A stretch of DNA of 16,116 bases from Deltaproteobacteria bacterium (GTDB taxonomy: Bacteria; Desulfobacterota_B; Binatia; UBA9968). Of the stretch, positions 14,598 to 16,116 are shown one piece after another. Within the stretch, counting starts at the first letter, position 1. Every line of letters starts with the position of its first letter. The notes beneath the pieces were generated by a model. It had not been told where the DNA came from. It ran no database searches and was given only the letters and a program-made list of their open reading frames with translations. The position numbers and the translations under genes were made by a program. The stretch spans positions 1 to 16,116 of the forward strand of contig JACPSF010000390.1 in assembly GCA_016193385.1 (NCBI GenBank), given 5' to 3'.

Positions 14598-15395
14598 ATG
14601 CAGACCGAACGAAAACCTGTTCTCCTGTTTGGGATCAATCCGGTTTTGGAAAAACTCAGGGCCGCGCCTGCCGATGTATGGGAAGTGATGCTCGTTGCGG
14701 AGAAGAGGAGCGCCTCCTTGCGCTCTCTCGATCAGGAGGCACGGCGCCGCGGCCTCTCGGTCCGTTATGTGGAGGCAGGGCGGCTGGACACACTAGCTGA
14801 GGGGCGGAACCATCAAGGGGTGGTCGCCCGGGTGGCACCGTATCCCTACTACGATTTGGCCGCCCTGCTCGGCGATCTCCCAGCGTCGCCCGGGCACCAT
14901 TGGATTTTGCTATTAGACGGCCTCAACGACCCACGCAATTTCGGTGCGGTGGTGCGGTGTGCGGAAGGGGTGGGAATTCAGCAAGTCGTAATCCCCAAGG
15001 ATCGGTCGGTGGGTGTGACGCCGGTGGTGGCCAAGACCTCGGCGGGTGCTGTTCACCATCTGAAGATCTACCGGGTTCCCAATCTCAGACGGGCGATTGG
15101 GGCGCTCAAAAAAAAAGGTTACTGGGCGGTCGGTTTGGATGCCGGGGCAAAGGAGGGGGCCTACCAAAGAATCTATCCCGAAAAGCTCGCGGTGGTGCTG
15201 GGATCCGAGGGGTCGGGGTTGCGGCCTATGATCCGGCAGGAATGTGACTTTTTGGTTTCGCTCCCCATGCGTGGGAAAGTGATGTCTCTAAACGTTGCGG
15301 TCGCCGCCGGCATTTTCCTCTACGAGCTGCTGCGCCAAAAGGAGCAAGAACCGCAGATCAGAGCTTCGGGGAGGGTCGGGAGGGAGGCGAGTTGA
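14598..15395 (+). CDS. rlmB: SpoU/TrmH-family 23S rRNA 2'-O-methyltransferase RlmB
   Basis: 265-residue SPOUT methyltransferase. An N-terminal RNA-binding (L30e-like) domain spans about 6-80 (LLFGINPVLEKLRA, NHQGVVARV). The catalytic trefoil-knot domain has motif 1 LLDGLNDPRNFGAVVRCAEG (N114, R120), motif 2 VVLGSEGSGL (E204) and motif 3 LPMRGKVMSLNVAVA (S230, N232). The GIN/NHQG N-terminus and overall length favour RlmB, which methylates G2251 in the 23S rRNA P-loop, over TrmH. The close homologue TrmL or another SpoU enzyme cannot be fully excluded. It starts at ATG 14598 with no clear ribosome binding site, divergent from lptF and upstream of the tRNA–tuf cluster. Confidence 0.85.
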   Translation: MQTERKPVLLFGINPVLEKLRAAPADVWEVMLVAEKRSASLRSLDQEARRRGLSVRYVEAGRLDTLAEGRNHQGVVARVAPYPYYDLAALLGDLPASPGHHWILLLDGLNDPRNFGAVVRCAEGVGIQQVVIPKDRSVGVTPVVAKTSAGAVHHLKIYRVPNLRRAIGALKKKGYWAVGLDAGAKEGAYQRIYPEKLAVVLGSEGSGLRPMIRQECDFLVSLPMRGKVMSLNVAVAAGIFLYELLRQKEQEPQIRASGRVGREAS

Positions 15396-15400
15396 GGCTG

Positions 15401-15430
15401 TTGACAAGGGAAGACAAAGGTGTTTTAAAT
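15401..15430 (+). promoter_or_regulatory. Predicted promoter of tRNA–tuf operon
   Basis: TTGACA at 15401-15406 is a perfect -35 box. An 18-bp spacer leads to TTAAAT (15425-15430; four of six). It lies just after the rlmB stop and about 165 bp before tRNA-Thr, with no other strong candidate between. Confidence 0.5.
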
Positions 15431-15498
15431 GATCGTTTACAACAATTGGGTTCTCTATTCAATTAACTGTCATTCACCAAAAAGGTTGAAAAGCTAGG

Positions 15499-15539
15499 CG
15501 CTAATTTTTTTCCGTGCATCTTTATTGCCAGGATTAGCG
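15499..15539 (+). other. Hairpin upstream of tRNA-Thr
   Basis: CGCTAAT (15499-15505) is perfectly complementary to ATTAGCG (15533-15539). The stem extends to ten pairs if two G·U pairs and one further A·T are counted, leaving a 21-nt loop. It lies in the leader of the predicted tRNA–tuf transcript. It may be a processing or stability element; no role can be assigned. Confidence 0.3.
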
Positions 15540-15594
15540 GGCGGGGAAGAGAATTCTTGCGTGCGGGCGTGGGAGAGTTGACGTCAGGATCGAG

Positions 15595-15669
15595 GCTGGC
15601 GTAGCTCAACGGCAGAGCAGCTGATTTGTAATCAGCAGGTTGTAGGTTCAAGTCCTATCGCCAGCTCCA
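15595..15669 (+). tRNA. tRNA-Thr (UGU)
   Basis: Acceptor arms GCTGGCG and CGCCAGC pair perfectly. The anticodon stem GCTGA/TCAGC encloses loop TTTGTAA with anticodon TGT. CCA is encoded. It is first in the four-tRNA cluster before tuf and corresponds to thrU of E. coli. Confidence 0.97.
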
Positions 15670-15755
15670 AAAAGAGATTGGTTCAGGCTGTCCATTGAAT
15701 GAAGCGCTAAGGTTTGTCCCTGGACATTGCACGGATGGGGTCTGGGGGTAGAGGA

Positions 15756-15841
<86 letters not shown>

Positions 15842-15845
15842 AGAT

Positions 15846-15921
15846 GCGGGAATAGCTCAGTTGGTAGAGCGCGAGCCTTCCAAGCTCGGGGTCGCGGGTT
15901 CGAGTCCCGTTTCCCGCTCCA
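15846..15921 (+). tRNA. tRNA-Gly (UCC)
   Basis: Acceptor arms GCGGGAA and TTCCCGC pair. The anticodon stem CGAGC/GCTCG encloses loop CTTCCAA with anticodon TCC. CCA is encoded. It starts 4 nt after tRNA-Tyr and corresponds to glyT of E. coli. Confidence 0.97.
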
Positions 15922-15940
15922 CTTTGCAAGGGCTCAAGAT

Positions 15941-16013
15941 GCCCAGGTAGCTCAGTTGGTAGAGCACGTCCTTGGTAAGGACGAGGTCAGCGGTTCAATC
16001 CCGCTCCTGGGCT
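15941..16013 (+). tRNA. tRNA-Thr (GGU)
   Basis: Acceptor arms GCCCAGG and CCTGGGC pair. The anticodon stem CGTCC/GGACG encloses loop TTGGTAA with anticodon GGT. The discriminator is T (16013) and the next bases are TTT, so CCA is not encoded. It is last before tuf and corresponds to thrT of E. coli. Confidence 0.96.
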
Positions 16014-16015
16014 TT

Positions 16016-16032
16016 TGCCACGAAACATGGCA
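16016..16032 (+). other. Hairpin in tuf leader
   Basis: TGCCA (16016-16020) pairs with TGGCA (16028-16032) around a 7-nt loop, directly after the last tRNA and about 50 nt before the EF-Tu start. It may mark the RNase cut between tRNA and mRNA; this is inferred from position only. Confidence 0.3.
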
Positions 16033-16082
16033 GAGAGAGACATGGAGAGATAGGGCAACGGCAAACAAATTAGGAGGATGAG

Positions 16083-16116
16083 ATGAGCAAGCAGAAATTT
16101 GAGCGCAAGAAACCGC
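16083..16116 (+). CDS. tuf: Elongation factor Tu, N-terminal start (partial)
   Basis: Only the first 11 codons (MSKQKFERKKP) are inside the window. They match the EF-Tu N-terminus, which normally continues HVNVGTIGHVDHGKTT. EF-Tu·GTP brings aminoacyl-tRNA to the ribosome. AGGAGG at 16072-16077 is a strong ribosome binding site. An ATG at 16078 lies in the ribosome binding site region and stops after two codons. The position after Thr–Tyr–Gly–Thr tRNAs matches tufB of E. coli, which supports the call despite the short length. Confidence 0.88.
   Translation, partial: MSKQKFERKKP

Noticed and set aside
15491..15512. Rho-independent terminator ending in a T-run near 15505-15511
   Set aside because: The T-run is real but the preceding AGC/GCT pairing is only 3 bp, too weak for a terminator.
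15578..15583. TTGACG as a -35 box for tRNA-Thr
   Set aside because: It is only about 11 nt from the mature tRNA 5' end, leaving no room for a -10 box and start point.

Overview
The window is core chromosome of a Gram-negative (diderm), fairly GC-rich bacterium. Diderm status follows from the LPS-export permeases LptF and LptG. The gene orders tRNA-Leu–tig–clpP–clpX–lon–hup and rplM–rpsI–argC are of the kind seen in Desulfobacterota, NC10 and Nitrospirota-like genomes. I cannot fix the phylum from the sequence alone.

Layout. (1) Positions 1-1412 look like accessory DNA. There is about 550 bp of gene-free DNA with interleaved inverted repeats, then a two-gene toxin–antitoxin module (Phd/YefM-like antitoxin and PIN/VapC-like toxin). 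The stretch ends at a tRNA 3'-half that begins exactly at an anticodon loop (1368-1412). A 22-bp direct repeat of that tRNA part lies at 418-439, on the other side of the module. This is what the edge of an old integrative element in a tRNA gene looks like. (2) 1571-3429 holds a duplicated class II aldolase/adducin-domain protein and, convergent to it, a RidA-family protein that lacks the usual active-site arginine. (3) 3824-10020 is a protein quality-control cluster: tRNA-Leu(UAG), trigger factor, ClpP, ClpX, Lon, then HU behind its own strong promoter. (4) 10120-12208 has tRNA-Val(UAC), tRNA-Asp(GUC), ribosomal protein L13, and a single reading frame that joins a tail-less ribosomal protein S9 to an ArgC lacking its N-terminus. 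(5) 12216-14530 on the minus strand is lptF–lptG, overlapping by 4 nt. (6) 14598-15395 is an RlmB-type 23S rRNA methyltransferase. (7) 15595-16116 is the tRNA-Thr(UGU)–Tyr(GUA)–Gly(UCC)–Thr(GGU)–tuf cluster, in the same order as thrU-tyrU-glyT-thrT-tufB of E. coli; tuf is cut by the window end.

How the genes work together: trigger factor acts at the ribosome exit, while ClpXP and Lon unfold and degrade proteins. L13, S9, RlmB, six intact tRNAs and EF-Tu serve translation. LptF and LptG form the membrane part of the LPS exporter.

The most unusual observations are the in-frame rpsI–argC fusion (a true deletion or an assembly artefact) and the tRNA-fragment repeats around the toxin–antitoxin module, whose predicted promoter and operator overlap its start codon. 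I found no CRISPR array, no transposase and no clearly new multi-gene system.
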